This document shows positions 8,133-15,460 of a stretch of DNA of 20,008 bases, piece by piece. Position 1 is the first letter of the stretch; every line of letters starts with the position of its first letter. Location: the IMG/VR virus record IMGVR_UViG_3300048903_000061, positions 1-20,008 of that record; one strand, 5' to 3'. Below the pieces are notes generated by a model, which did not search any database, was not told the DNA's origin, and was given only the letters and a program-made list of their open reading frames with translations. Made by a program: the position numbers and the translations under genes. This DNA is from a virus.

Positions 8133-9311
8133 TTAATCCGAAGCCGAGGCGAAGAAGCCGGTAACGACGCCCCATTGCTTCAGGGCGGTGCCAGCCTTGG
8201 GATGGAGTTTGTACATTTTCGCAACCCCATAGGCCGCCTCGATGCCGACGCCTTTGATGAATTGATAATCATCCTCCTGCCGGAAGGTAGGCTTCGCCAT
8301 CTGCGCATAGGCAATGGCCGCCGCCTGCTGGCCGCAGAGGAAGACCGGCTCGACCCTGGCACTAGCCGCGCCCGCCAATAGCAGATTGCCACCCGAAGGG
8401 ACGCCCCACGGGCCGGGATTTGCCGTCGTTCCCACAAAGCGAGAAATTTCCGGCACCAGGCGGACGATCACGCCGTCGTAGATCTGATCCCCGTCTTGAA
8501 ACAGCGGATTGTCGGGCGCACCATTGACCTGCCGGCCTTCTCTGGGCCGGGCATCCTTGTTCACCACCGCCAGATCAAGCTTAAGATCACGGAACGAACT
8601 CAGACCGGCGAAGCAGACATAATACTCGTAACCGTCGCGGGTTTTGTAGGGCCGAATGCGCGGGTCGGCATTCATCGCCACCCGCTTCATCAACGAGAGA
8701 CTGGCGGCGGTGAATTTGTCCGCGGTGGTGTCGACGTTGGACAGCGAAGTGACGAAGTTGCCGGCCGACAAGTTGCTGACCGCAGCGCCGAACAGGATGC
8801 GGTCGTTGTTGTCGGTCTGCCAGGTGTTGCGCTGCGCGACGGTGGCCAGGTCGAACTGGATGCCGTTAACACGGGTGCCGGCGGTCGGTTGGATTGCCGA
8901 TGGAAGGGCCATAAATGCCGCGATGATCTCGTCGCGGGTTACCTCCTGCAGCCAGTCCGAAAGTAGCGGCTTGGCCTCGCCGAAGGTGTCGGCGCTGTCC
9001 TTCTGCATTTCCGACTTCTTGGTGACCACGGCATTACGGGCCCATTCGACCCAGACGCGCATGCCGTAATCGTCGATCTCGTCCTCGAAACCAACCAACG
9101 GTCCGGTGGAAACGCCCTGCCCTCGCAGCCGAGTGACCAGCGGAATGTTGATCTGCTCGCCGCCGCTCTTGAGCTCCATGCGCCGGCGAATGATGCTGTT
9201 GATGTCCTCGCCCATGTAGGCCGAGAACATATTCTCCCTGACCCATTCACGATTGATCTGCTGCGTGTATTTGACCAACTTGTTGTTGGCTTGAACGGTG
9301 GAAACGGCCAT
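8133..9311 (-). CDS. Major capsid protein, N4 gp56-like family
   Basis: This encodes 392 residues and builds the icosahedral shell. It fits the N4 gp56 / Phage_capsid_3 type: an N-terminal helical arm (KYTQQINREWVRENMFSAYM), then RMELKSGGEQINIPLVTRLR with GQGVSTGPLVGFEDEIDDYG, the beta-type VWVEWARNAVVTK, and a long helix beginning EMQKDSADTFGEAKPLLSDW. Later parts (RDGYEYYVCFAGLSSFRDLK, DQIYDGVIVRLVPEI, LLLAGAASARVEPVFLCGQQ) match the family's expected HK97-fold core. Length is normal. It lies after the scaffold-like gene. The ATG is preceded by an AAAGGA site nine bases away, and the start is embedded in inverted repeats described separately. Family identification is from the sequence pattern and supported by neighbours. 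Confidence 0.88.
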   Translation of the reverse strand: MAVSTVQANNKLVKYTQQINREWVRENMFSAYMGEDINSIIRRRMELKSGGEQINIPLVTRLRGQGVSTGPLVGFEDEIDDYGMRVWVEWARNAVVTKKSEMQKDSADTFGEAKPLLSDWLQEVTRDEIIAAFMALPSAIQPTAGTRVNGIQFDLATVAQRNTWQTDNNDRILFGAAVSNLSAGNFVTSLSNVDTTADKFTAASLSLMKRVAMNADPRIRPYKTRDGYEYYVCFAGLSSFRDLKLDLAVVNKDARPREGRQVNGAPDNPLFQDGDQIYDGVIVRLVPEISRFVGTTANPGPWGVPSGGNLLLAGAASARVEPVFLCGQQAAAIAYAQMAKPTFRQEDDYQFIKGVGIEAAYGVAKMYKLHPKAGTALKQWGVVTGFFASASD

Positions 9312-9341
9312 GGCCGTCGGTCCTTTCTGCTGGGCCGTTTC
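9301..9341 (-). promoter_or_regulatory. Inverted repeats enclosing the capsid gene translation start
   Basis: A perfect 9-bp inverted repeat (GAAACGGCC at 9301-9309 and GGCCGTTTC at 9333-9341) would, in the mRNA, fold a hairpin whose 23-nt loop contains the ribosome site AAAGGA (9321-9326) and most of the ATG (9311-9309). Overlapping it is a perfect 14-nt palindrome, ACGGCCATGGCCGT (9304-9317), centred on the start codon, so the two structures share one arm and exclude each other. The repeats are seen directly. A role in setting capsid translation is inference. Confidence 0.6.
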
Positions 9342-9344
9342 CCC

Positions 9345-9370
9345 AACAAAAAACCCGCCACGCGGCGGGT
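9345..9370 (-). terminator. Factor-independent terminator ahead of the capsid gene
   Basis: On the minus strand the sequence reads ACCCGCC-GCGT-GGCGGGT followed by a T run (TTTTTGTT): a perfect 7-bp GC-rich stem, four-base loop and U-tract. It lies 25 bases after the scaffold-like gene's stop and just upstream of the capsid leader. With only about 33 bases between it and the capsid ATG, it probably terminates only part of the transcripts or acts as an mRNA end or processing site. Confidence 0.8.
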
Positions 9371-9395
9371 GATCAGGTCGGGAATTGCGGCCGGT

Positions 9396-10361
9396 TTATC
9401 GGGTGGCGAAGTTGTAAAGACTGGCGTCGCTCATATCGCCCGACTGCTCGAGGCGGCCCGACGAGGACGGCATCGAGGACAGCGAAGGCGGCAAGTTCAC
9501 ATTGGGTTGAGCACCATTGCCGCGTGGCTGATTTTGCTGTTGCCGCGCCCACCAGCGCCGGGCCATTTCTTCCTGCTCTTTTGGATCGTTGCGCCAGGCT
9601 TCCTGCTGCTTCTGCTTCCAGGCACCGGGGTCACCGATTTCCTGTTGCTGCTTGGCGTAGTTGAACCAATTGACCAGTGCGCCATAAGGATGACCGCTCG
9701 ACATGATCTGTTGAAAGATGAAATTGCCCTGCGGGCTGTGACGCACCTGCGCCATTGCCTTCAAGGCGGTTTCCACCGTTTCAACGCCAAACTGAACGTT
9801 GGCAAATTCCCGCGACATCGCGTCCTTGTTCGACATCACCTCCATCTGCATCTGCTGACGTAATGGATTGATGACGTTGTGAACGAGATATTGGTCGGGG
9901 TTGTCGTAGATCGTCTGCGGCATCTGCTGTTGCTGGTAGGCGAGCTCGCGCTGCTGCTGCTCGTATTGCAGCCGCTGCCATTGCTGCCGCATCTGGTCGT
10001 TCTCGGCCTGGATGCGGTTGCGCCGGTCACGCTCTTCCAGCAATTCCCGCAACGGTACGCGATGATCCTGACTTTGCGCCGCCTGCGGTTGACCCGTTGG
10101 CGGTTGTTGTCGGGGTTGCTGCGGGGGCGGCTGCTGCTGCGCAGTAAACCGGCCCTGCTCGTCGCGGGCACGTTGGCCACCTTCCTGTGGAGTTTGTGGA
10201 GTTTGTGGTGGAGCTTGTGGAGGCTCCGGGGAAGGTACCGGTGCCGGCTCGGAAGCCGGCTCGGGGTCGCTTATGGCACTGTCGAACAGTTGGCGATCGG
10301 TAACGACAATATCCTCGCCGCCACCCCCGCCATTGGTGGGGTTGGTGTCAGTGTCAGCCAT
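9396..10361 (-). CDS. Scaffold-like protein, glutamine- and proline-rich
   Basis: This encodes 321 residues and lies between portal and capsid genes, where podoviruses carry the scaffold that guides shell assembly and is then lost. The N-terminus is acidic and Pro-rich (repeats such as PEPPQAPPQTPQTPQ), followed by a DEQGRFTAQQQ motif that I associate with phage scaffold-like proteins. Residues about 100-200 are a long charged, Gln-rich coiled coil (VPLRELLEERDRRNRIQ through LAYQQQQ), then an alpha-helical region around PDQYLVHNVINPLRQQMQME and a second Gln-rich helical part. The last residues (SDASLYNFATR) are short and defined. The architecture fits a scaffold, although no family motif proves it. 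An AGAGGA site precedes the ATG. It is followed by the terminator at 9345-9370. Confidence 0.75.
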   Translation of the reverse strand: MADTDTNPTNGGGGGEDIVVTDRQLFDSAISDPEPASEPAPVPSPEPPQAPPQTPQTPQEGGQRARDEQGRFTAQQQPPPQQPRQQPPTGQPQAAQSQDHRVPLRELLEERDRRNRIQAENDQMRQQWQRLQYEQQQRELAYQQQQMPQTIYDNPDQYLVHNVINPLRQQMQMEVMSNKDAMSREFANVQFGVETVETALKAMAQVRHSPQGNFIFQQIMSSGHPYGALVNWFNYAKQQQEIGDPGAWKQKQQEAWRNDPKEQEEMARRWWARQQQNQPRGNGAQPNVNLPPSLSSMPSSSGRLEQSGDMSDASLYNFATR

Positions 10362-10382
10362 GGGTGTGGTGTCCTCTGCTTT

Positions 10383-10480
10383 GCCCGTATCGTGGACAGA
10401 CGAAACGCCCCATATCGCCGGGACGAGGCGGACGATCCTTATGCCGTGGGATCGAAACGGGCCCCGTATCGTGGGGCGGA
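10383..10480 (-). repeat. Three degenerate repeats in the portal-scaffold gap
   Basis: The gap of 125 bases between portal and scaffold genes (10362-10486) is the largest non-coding stretch in the window. It holds three related units on the plus strand: GCCCGTATCGTGG at 10383, GCCCCATATCGCCGGG at 10407 and GCCCCGTATCGTGGGG at 10461, each followed within about 20 bases by GACGA. CCCGTATCGTGG is exact in the first and third. The 10401 and 10453 units also share CGAAAC upstream. The third can fold (GCCCC/GGGGC) but has no T-run on the minus strand. The function is unknown: a protein-binding site, RNA element or promoter region is possible. Confidence 0.55.
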
Positions 10481-10486
10481 CGAGCT

Positions 10487-12508
10487 CTATTGCGGAATAT
10501 GCAACTGCGGCCCCGCCAGCGCCTGCGCGCGCTTGGTCTGGGCGTCCGCGACCGCCTTGAATTGCGCCAATTCGGCATCGAGCGCAGCCTTCTCGCGCGC
10601 CAGCTGCGCGTCGGTCATGGCCTCGAACTGTTTCAGTTTTCCTTGCTGCACCACCTTGGCGGCTTCCAGTTGCAAGTTGTCCTTGTTCTCTTGCTGCTTC
10701 ATCTGCAGTTCGGCCTGCTTCATCTGCATGTCGGCCTGCTGCTTCTGCTGCTCGGGGGAAGGCTGCTGCTGCGCCTGCGCGGCGGCGTCAGTGAATTTCT
10801 TCTTCACGTCGGCCGGCAATGGCGAGGTTTCAATCAGCACCTCCATCACCGCCTTGGCCGCATCCGGCGACAGCATCGGTGCGATTGCCGGCAAGGCCTG
10901 CGCAATGGCGTCGTAGGTGTCCTGCATGATGGTGATAGTGTCGGGGCCTTCGTCCAATATGATGTCGACATCCAGGTCGCCCACCGGATTGACCATCTGC
11001 GGCAGGCCGGTCTGCTGATCCATCTGCATCTGATTGAGGCCGACGAACTGCGGCTGGCCGTTCTTGTCGGTGACCCTGATCCAGCGTTCCGCGGTCCAGT
11101 ATTTGGTCGCGGCATTGAACAGCGCGGTGTAGACCCGGATTTTCCACGAACGCAATTGCGTCATGTAGGGGCCGAGTTCGGCAATGCCGGCCTGCTGAAG
11201 GAGATTGATGGCGCGACCGGACGAACCGCCAACACCACCAGCGCCTTGGCCGACCAGGGCGGGATTAGGCCCGAAGTTCTCGATTTCCGACTTGGCCTCG
11301 CGCAGCATTTCCAATTGTCCCATGACCGCGGCCTGCTTGGCTTGGTCATCGAACTGGATATCATCGATCGAGGTGTGGGACAGCACGATCCCGTCGGAGC
11401 GCGCGCCCTCGCGTCTAAGGGCCTCGACATTGTTGTCGGCGACTGCCGCCTTGGTGGCGCGGATGCGGCGGTTGTTGAGTTCGTGCAGCGCCTTCGATCG
11501 GCGCTGATTGATCTCGTCCTGCGCCGACATGAGGTTTCGGGGGAAGCCGTAGCGATCACCATCATGATCGATGGCCGCCGAGAACATGATGTATTTGCAC
11601 TGGCTCTCGTCGTACTCGTTGAAGAACGGCGAAGTGTCCTCCATCAGCTTGTTGGCGCCGGTGAACAGGCAGTAATTCCACACTCTCCCCGACTTGAACC
11701 AGATGTCCACCAGCCTGACTTCCTTGAAGTCGCGAGTGCCGTCCCGCATCCAGCGATTATCGCGGTCGGAATTAGTGGTGAGATCGGCGCCGGAATAGTC
11801 GCCTTCCTTGATCTTGTCGGCGTATTGCGGCATCAGGCTGATCAACACATCCTGATCGATCCACTTGCCCACGCCCATGTAGGTGGCGTCGGAAAAGTCC
11901 GGCTTCACGCTGCGCGGATCGTAGAAAAACCCGTCATTGTCCACGACGCCGAAAATCACATCCATGTCGGGCGGCTGGCCCGGCTGCTGTTGCGGCAATT
12001 GATTGCGGGATTGCCGCTGCTTCAAATTCAGTTCAATGCCGGCAAGGCCATCAATGGCGGCATTCTCGGATATGACGGGGGTTTTCTCGTTCCATTTGTT
12101 GCTGTCCATCAGGTAGCGCAGCACGGCGGTCGCAAGATCAGCGCCGCCCTGGTTCTGTGGTGTGCGCGGATAGGCCTTGGGATCCTGCCGCAACCGATCG
12201 ACCAGACCGACAATGCCGTCGATCTTGCGGCCGATGCGGTTGTACGTCACCACCGGCTGCTTTCTATCATTCAACGTTTTGATCTGCTCGGCGGTCCACT
12301 GCGCGCCGTGGCGATAGCGCCGGGCCTGCTGCTGCTCCTGAATTTCCAAGGTCTTGCTGTCGAGGTAGGTGCTGTAGGCCTTGCGGTACTTGCTCAGCGG
12401 CCAGAAGCCCGGACGCTCGTCGCCCTCGTCCGAACCCGAGGCCATCGGCCCAGGCTGAATGCCGCCGACAGAATAGCCGCTAGGGCTCAGTGCCGCTGTG
12501 AGTGCCAT
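10487..12508 (-). CDS. Portal protein, P22 gp1-like
   Basis: This encodes 673 residues and forms the dodecameric ring at one capsid vertex through which DNA is pumped and ejected. The pattern is that of P22-type portals: RKAYSTYLDSKTLEIQEQQQ and ARRYRHGAQWT at the N-terminus, NDRKQPVVTYNRIGRKIDGI, KTPVISENAAIDGLAGIEL, DNDGFFYDPRSVKPDFSDA, the SAQDEINQRRSKALHELN helix, SGRAINLLQQAGIAEL, then KYWTAERWIRVTD and LDVDIILDEGPDTITIMQDT. The last roughly 95 residues are a Gln/Lys-rich coiled coil (QQKQQADMQMKQAELQMKQQ onward), comparable in place to the barrel of some P22-like portals. The ATG overlaps the preceding gene's TGA (TGATG). Length is normal for the family. Confidence 0.88.
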   Translation of the reverse strand: MALTAALSPSGYSVGGIQPGPMASGSDEGDERPGFWPLSKYRKAYSTYLDSKTLEIQEQQQARRYRHGAQWTAEQIKTLNDRKQPVVTYNRIGRKIDGIVGLVDRLRQDPKAYPRTPQNQGGADLATAVLRYLMDSNKWNEKTPVISENAAIDGLAGIELNLKQRQSRNQLPQQQPGQPPDMDVIFGVVDNDGFFYDPRSVKPDFSDATYMGVGKWIDQDVLISLMPQYADKIKEGDYSGADLTTNSDRDNRWMRDGTRDFKEVRLVDIWFKSGRVWNYCLFTGANKLMEDTSPFFNEYDESQCKYIMFSAAIDHDGDRYGFPRNLMSAQDEINQRRSKALHELNNRRIRATKAAVADNNVEALRREGARSDGIVLSHTSIDDIQFDDQAKQAAVMGQLEMLREAKSEIENFGPNPALVGQGAGGVGGSSGRAINLLQQAGIAELGPYMTQLRSWKIRVYTALFNAATKYWTAERWIRVTDKNGQPQFVGLNQMQMDQQTGLPQMVNPVGDLDVDIILDEGPDTITIMQDTYDAIAQALPAIAPMLSPDAAKAVMEVLIETSPLPADVKKKFTDAAAQAQQQPSPEQQKQQADMQMKQAELQMKQQENKDNLQLEAAKVVQQGKLKQFEAMTDAQLAREKAALDAELAQFKAVADAQTKRAQALAGPQLHIPQ

Positions 12509-12696
12509 CAGTCGCCACCGTATTTTTTCCGGCCGATGTGAAGCACCGGCTTGCGCTTGTTGACGTGAGAAGGAAGCTTGCCGCCCTGGTCGGACGCGAC
12601 GAATTCCTGTGCCACCTTCTTCGGAATTTCGAGCGTGCTTTTTCCCGCCGCGGCGGCATGCATCGCCGCGCGCTGCGCTTGACTGCGCATCGGCAT
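12508..12696 (-). CDS. Small basic phage protein beside the portal
   Basis: This encodes 62 residues. The pattern [20 protein letters not shown] with [19 protein letters not shown] resembles a group of short phage proteins with an 'S-x-A-Q-x-x-A-M-x-A-A-A-x-G-K-S' start that I recall from packaging regions. A lysine/arginine-rich tail follows ([18 protein letters not shown]). There is a good AAGGA ribosome site seven bases before the ATG, and the stop overlaps the portal ATG. The function is not known. The basic character may indicate DNA or RNA binding, but that is inference. Confidence 0.75.
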   Translation of the reverse strand: MPMRSQAQRAAMHAAAAGKSTLEIPKKVAQEFVASDQGGKLPSHVNKRKPVLHIGRKKYGGD

Positions 12697-12706
12697 GACA
12701 ATGTCC

Positions 12707-12844
12707 TTATTTCAGCAGTGGGACGCCGAACGACAGAAAGATGATGATCGCCACCACCAGGAGGGCAGTGGAAGCGATCACCACCACGGCGCGGGACACT
12801 CCCGGCGGCGTGGATGAGCTGGGCTTACGCCGACGCGAGGTCAC
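12707..12844 (-). CDS. 45-residue single-span membrane peptide
   Basis: The stretch between the terminase stop and the next gene contains an open frame of 45 codons starting at GTG (12844) and ending TAA. The product begins [15 protein letters not shown], with a cluster of four basic residues, then one hydrophobic helix of about 22 residues ([20 protein letters not shown]) and ends FGVPLLK. That is a typical single-pass membrane protein, positive end inside. It fits the gap closely: nine bases after the terminase TGA and ten before the next ATG. No strong ribosome site is seen at the GTG, and coupling to terminase termination is possible. A holin-like, pinholin or virion-membrane role are options, none proven. 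No other lysis gene except the giant peptidase is in the window. Confidence 0.6.
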   Translation of the reverse strand: MTSRRRKPSSSTPPGVSRAVVVIASTALLVVAIIIFLSFGVPLLK

Positions 12845-12853
12845 GCCACCATC

Positions 12854-14326
12854 TCAAAAGGTTTTCCAGTCTGCCGGCTGAACGCTGTCGCCGCCCATCT
12901 TCTTGTAGCCGGAAATGTCCTCTGGCTTGGGTTTTTCTATTGTTGGAACATAAGGCCGGCTCATACAGGCATATCTGCAGCAATCGGCTGCGTGATCTTC
13001 CGAGTCCGTGAGCAGATCCTCAGGATGATCCGCGTCGTGTTGAAGAAAGGGGATTGTTCTGATGCTGTCGACGCAGGTGGAGAAGAACACGATCATCGGC
13101 CGGCCCTCGTCGTCGCCCTCCAGGCGCGCACGTAGCTGATCCCAGCCACCCATTGCACCACGCTGCGCCACCCGCTTGTTGTCGGCGCGGCGGAACCAGA
13201 CCGTACCCTTGGAGCCTTGCGCAATTCGTTCGGCGATGGAGGGGCCGCCGTCCTCTGCGAAAGCGCTCGGGTCAAGCACGCCATATGAAATAGTGTCTCC
13301 ATCTTCCTTCCTGGCGATGTCCTTGCCGACATAGTCGGCGTGGCGCTTAATGCCGACATTGGGCTTGCCCGGCACCATGCCGTAATACTCGCGGTAGCAA
13401 ACCAGGCACCCCCGAGGGAGAATAAACACCCCACTTTTTTCGCTTGACAGTTCGTAATCGTCCTGAACCACGGCGTACCACTGCACGCAGAACGGAGCGG
13501 CACTGCCCCAGTCCATGGCGCGAAAACGCATCCACGCCTTCGGGATCTCGAACGGCCGGATGACGTGCTTGTCGTTCGACCAGTTGTCGAAAAAAGCACC
13601 GATCGCCACCGACCAATCACCGTCAAGCCAGGCCCGCACCAGTTCAGCCGAGCCGGCCGAGCGTAACCTTTGCTTATAGGCCTCGGTGTCGATGTACTGG
13701 TTATTCTCCACCCGCGATGGGATGTAGATGCGCTCGAGGCCGCTCAGTGGGTCGACAATGATCTCGTGTCCCAAGGGTGCAGGATCAACGTAGCGTGCTC
13801 GCACCCAGTGGTGCCCGACACCACCAGGGTTGCCGGTCGCCCGGAGGCCAACAGGTACTCCTGCGCCTGATCTAAGTGTGGCCATGAGTTTAAGGACTGG
13901 CGCCGGGCTCGGGAAATTGCCAACCTCCTCGACGTAGATCCGCGTGTACGAGTGGCCCTGGTACTGGTCCGCATCGGCGTCCCTTTCCAGATAGGCAAAG
14001 CGCAGCCTGGCGCCGTTCTTGGCGCGCCAGCGCTTCTCGGTTTCGTTGAAGTCCCAGCCGAGCGGAGCATAGATTTCCTTGGAGCGTTCGATCGTCTCCA
14101 CCAGTTCCGTTCGCGTGCGCCGGATCATCAGGCCGATCGCGTGCTCCTTGTACAGTCCAGCGTGCTTGGCCCACTCGCCCAGCATGGCGTCGGTCTTGCC
14201 GCCGCCGCGGGCGCCGCCGAAAAAAATCTCGAATACCGGGCATTCGAGCAGACACCACTGCGCGGGATTTAGCCCGGCACTCCAGACGATCTGCTGTTCC
14301 ATGCGATCACTGCAGCGTGCCGCCAT
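12854..14326 (-). CDS. terL: Terminase large subunit
   Basis: This encodes 490 residues, the ATP-driven motor and nuclease that cuts and packages the phage DNA. An N-terminal ATPase is visible: Walker A GGARGGGKT at residues 37-45, Walker B RIYVEEVG around 129-136 with the catalytic glutamate pair, and LRATGNPGGVGHHWVR at about 161-175, a coupling-type motif. The C-terminal RNase H-like nuclease has the acidic residues in FRAMDWGSAAPF (Asp 272), YGVLDPSAF (Asp 352) and DSEDHAADCCRY (Asp 444 and Asp 448). The start is uncertain. The ATG at 14326 overlaps the small terminase gene by 20 nt. An in-frame ATG at 14302 (MEQQIVWSAG), four bases past that stop, is an alternative. Neither has a good ribosome site, so coupling is likely. 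All key catalytic positions are present. Confidence 0.92.
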   Translation of the reverse strand: MAARCSDRMEQQIVWSAGLNPAQWCLLECPVFEIFFGGARGGGKTDAMLGEWAKHAGLYKEHAIGLMIRRTRTELVETIERSKEIYAPLGWDFNETEKRWRAKNGARLRFAYLERDADADQYQGHSYTRIYVEEVGNFPSPAPVLKLMATLRSGAGVPVGLRATGNPGGVGHHWVRARYVDPAPLGHEIIVDPLSGLERIYIPSRVENNQYIDTEAYKQRLRSAGSAELVRAWLDGDWSVAIGAFFDNWSNDKHVIRPFEIPKAWMRFRAMDWGSAAPFCVQWYAVVQDDYELSSEKSGVFILPRGCLVCYREYYGMVPGKPNVGIKRHADYVGKDIARKEDGDTISYGVLDPSAFAEDGGPSIAERIAQGSKGTVWFRRADNKRVAQRGAMGGWDQLRARLEGDDEGRPMIVFFSTCVDSIRTIPFLQHDADHPEDLLTDSEDHAADCCRYACMSRPYVPTIEKPKPEDISGYKKMGGDSVQPADWKTF

Positions 14327-14612
14327 TGATTTTGGGCGGCGGCAGCGCCGGCACCTTGTATCGTTCCAACCACTGCTCGCGCGTCAATGTGGCCGGCACC
14401 TCGATTACGAAATTGTGCGTCACCTCGGCGCGCAATTCCGTCCTAGTCAGGTCGGGAATGATCTTCTTCAACAAAATGTCGATCGCGCGCACCTGCGACA
14501 TTTCCAGCGCAATCTTGCCGTCGATGTGCTCCATCAGCCGGCCGATCAGCTTCGACGCGCTGATTTTCTTGCGCGAGGTTTCGGTGTAGACGCGGTTTTT
14601 CTTGGCGGCCAT
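14307..14612 (-). CDS. Putative terminase small subunit
   Basis: This encodes 101 residues from the ATG at 14612. The frame opens further upstream, but that ATG sits one base after the preceding gene's stop, whereas the upstream extension would overlap that gene by about 70 bases. A basic start (MAAKKNRVYTETSRKKISA) leads into a helical DNA-binding-like part (SKLIGRLMEHIDGKIALEMS, then QVRAIDILLKKIIPDLTRTE). This resembles the helical core of small-terminase-like phage proteins that recognise phage DNA and load the large subunit. The C-terminal tail is short and Pro-rich (LPPPKINGGTLQ). Placement directly before the large terminase, overlapping it, strongly supports the role. Direct sequence evidence alone is moderate. 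Confidence 0.7.
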   Translation of the reverse strand: MAAKKNRVYTETSRKKISASKLIGRLMEHIDGKIALEMSQVRAIDILLKKIIPDLTRTELRAEVTHNFVIEVPATLTREQWLERYKVPALPPPKINGGTLQ

Positions 14613-14613
14613 G

Positions 14614-15450
14614 CTAACCACCCATGCCGGCGTCGGGCGTCGCGCCGGGATCGTGGAACCACTGCGTGGCCCCCGGCCAACCAAAGGTCAGCGGCTGCCC
14701 CATCCCCGACTGCAGCATGTTGGGCACGCCATAGGCCGTTCCCGCGCCGAGAGCCGTGGCTCGCCCTGGCATGCTCTGCTCGCCGCTGTTACCGCCGCTC
14801 GGAACCCATCCGGCCGGCCCGCCCATGCCAACGCCGCCGCTCTGGGTGTCGATCAAAAACCCGTTGCGCATGACCCAACCCGGTCCCATGCCCAACAGAC
14901 GCCAGTTGTTGGTGGACAGCCCGCCTTGGCCGAAGGTTTGGCTTTGCGGCACGCCGCGCGGGTTGTTCCGGTAAAGGTCCTCGATTTTGAAAAAGCCGCC
15001 CTTGTCATTGGGGAAGTCGTAGCCCTGAGTTTGTCGCCCGTATCTGCTGCCATATCGCGGCGACAGCCCGCCCGCCAGTTGCTGGATGTTGATGCCAGCA
15101 TCGGCTGCCACCTTTCGCGGGTCGTCCGCTCGGGGCTGACCGGAGGCGTCGAAGTATTGGTTCATGTCAGGGGAGTGGGCGAATTGCTGACCGGACGCCC
15201 CCGCCCTGCCCGCAAGATCGCTTGGAGCCCAGGTACCGAACTGCGCCTGCGACGGATTTAGCAGATCGCGAGCGGCGGTGTTGACGTTCGACTGCGCTGC
15301 ATTCTGAAAGACCTGAGAGAGATAGGTGGGTTCATTGTACGAGCCGCCGGGGCCGGCAAACATCGGGTCGAGGAACAGCGGCTGCGGTTGATCCTCCTGC
15401 GCCATCTGCAGCAAGGACGGGGCGCCAGCGCCCAGCATAGGATCGGCCAT
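14614..15450 (-). CDS. Unrecognised Gly/Gln/Asn-rich protein upstream of terminases
   Basis: This encodes 278 residues and I do not recognise a family. It is soluble and low in charge, rich in Gly, Gln, Pro, Asn and Ser, and contains clustered aromatics (GSYNEPTYLSQVFQNAAQS, GLSPRYGSRYGRQTQGYDF, GGFFKIEDLYRNNPRGVPQS, TNNWRLLGMGPGWVMRNGF). It lacks a signal peptide or membrane segment. It has the best ribosome site in the window, TAGGAGG six bases before the ATG, overlapping the stop of the giant gene, so strong translation is expected. A virion-structural or ejected protein would fit that signal and the giant neighbour. That is inference. Confidence 0.65.
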   Translation of the reverse strand: MADPMLGAGAPSLLQMAQEDQPQPLFLDPMFAGPGGSYNEPTYLSQVFQNAAQSNVNTAARDLLNPSQAQFGTWAPSDLAGRAGASGQQFAHSPDMNQYFDASGQPRADDPRKVAADAGINIQQLAGGLSPRYGSRYGRQTQGYDFPNDKGGFFKIEDLYRNNPRGVPQSQTFGQGGLSTNNWRLLGMGPGWVMRNGFLIDTQSGGVGMGGPAGWVPSGGNSGEQSMPGRATALGAGTAYGVPNMLQSGMGQPLTFGWPGATQWFHDPGATPDAGMGG

Positions 15451-15453
15451 TGT

Positions 15454-15460
15454 TGCCTCC
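15454..15460 (-). promoter_or_regulatory. Strong ribosome site overlapping the giant gene's stop
   Basis: On the minus strand the stop TAG of the giant gene runs directly into AGGAGG-style sequence (TAGGAGGCAACA then ATG). It is a near-consensus site with good spacing. It fixes the start at 15450 and implies more protein from that gene than from its neighbours. Confidence 0.8.

Noticed and set aside
10360-10419. Tiny minus-strand frame starting MGRFVCPRYG in the portal-scaffold gap
   Set aside because: It has only 19 codons, no ribosome site, overlaps the scaffold start, and falls within the degenerate repeats.
10461-10476. GCCCC/GGGGC hairpin after the portal gene as a terminator
   Set aside because: The stem is only five base pairs with a seven-base loop and no T-run follows on the minus strand. 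It is better described as part of the repeat units.
10364-12541. Long plus-strand open frame of 725 codons
   Set aside because: It lies antisense to the portal gene, whose protein has clear family patterns. The antisense product is a Leu/Arg/Val-rich shadow caused by GC-rich codon use, with no recognisable domain.
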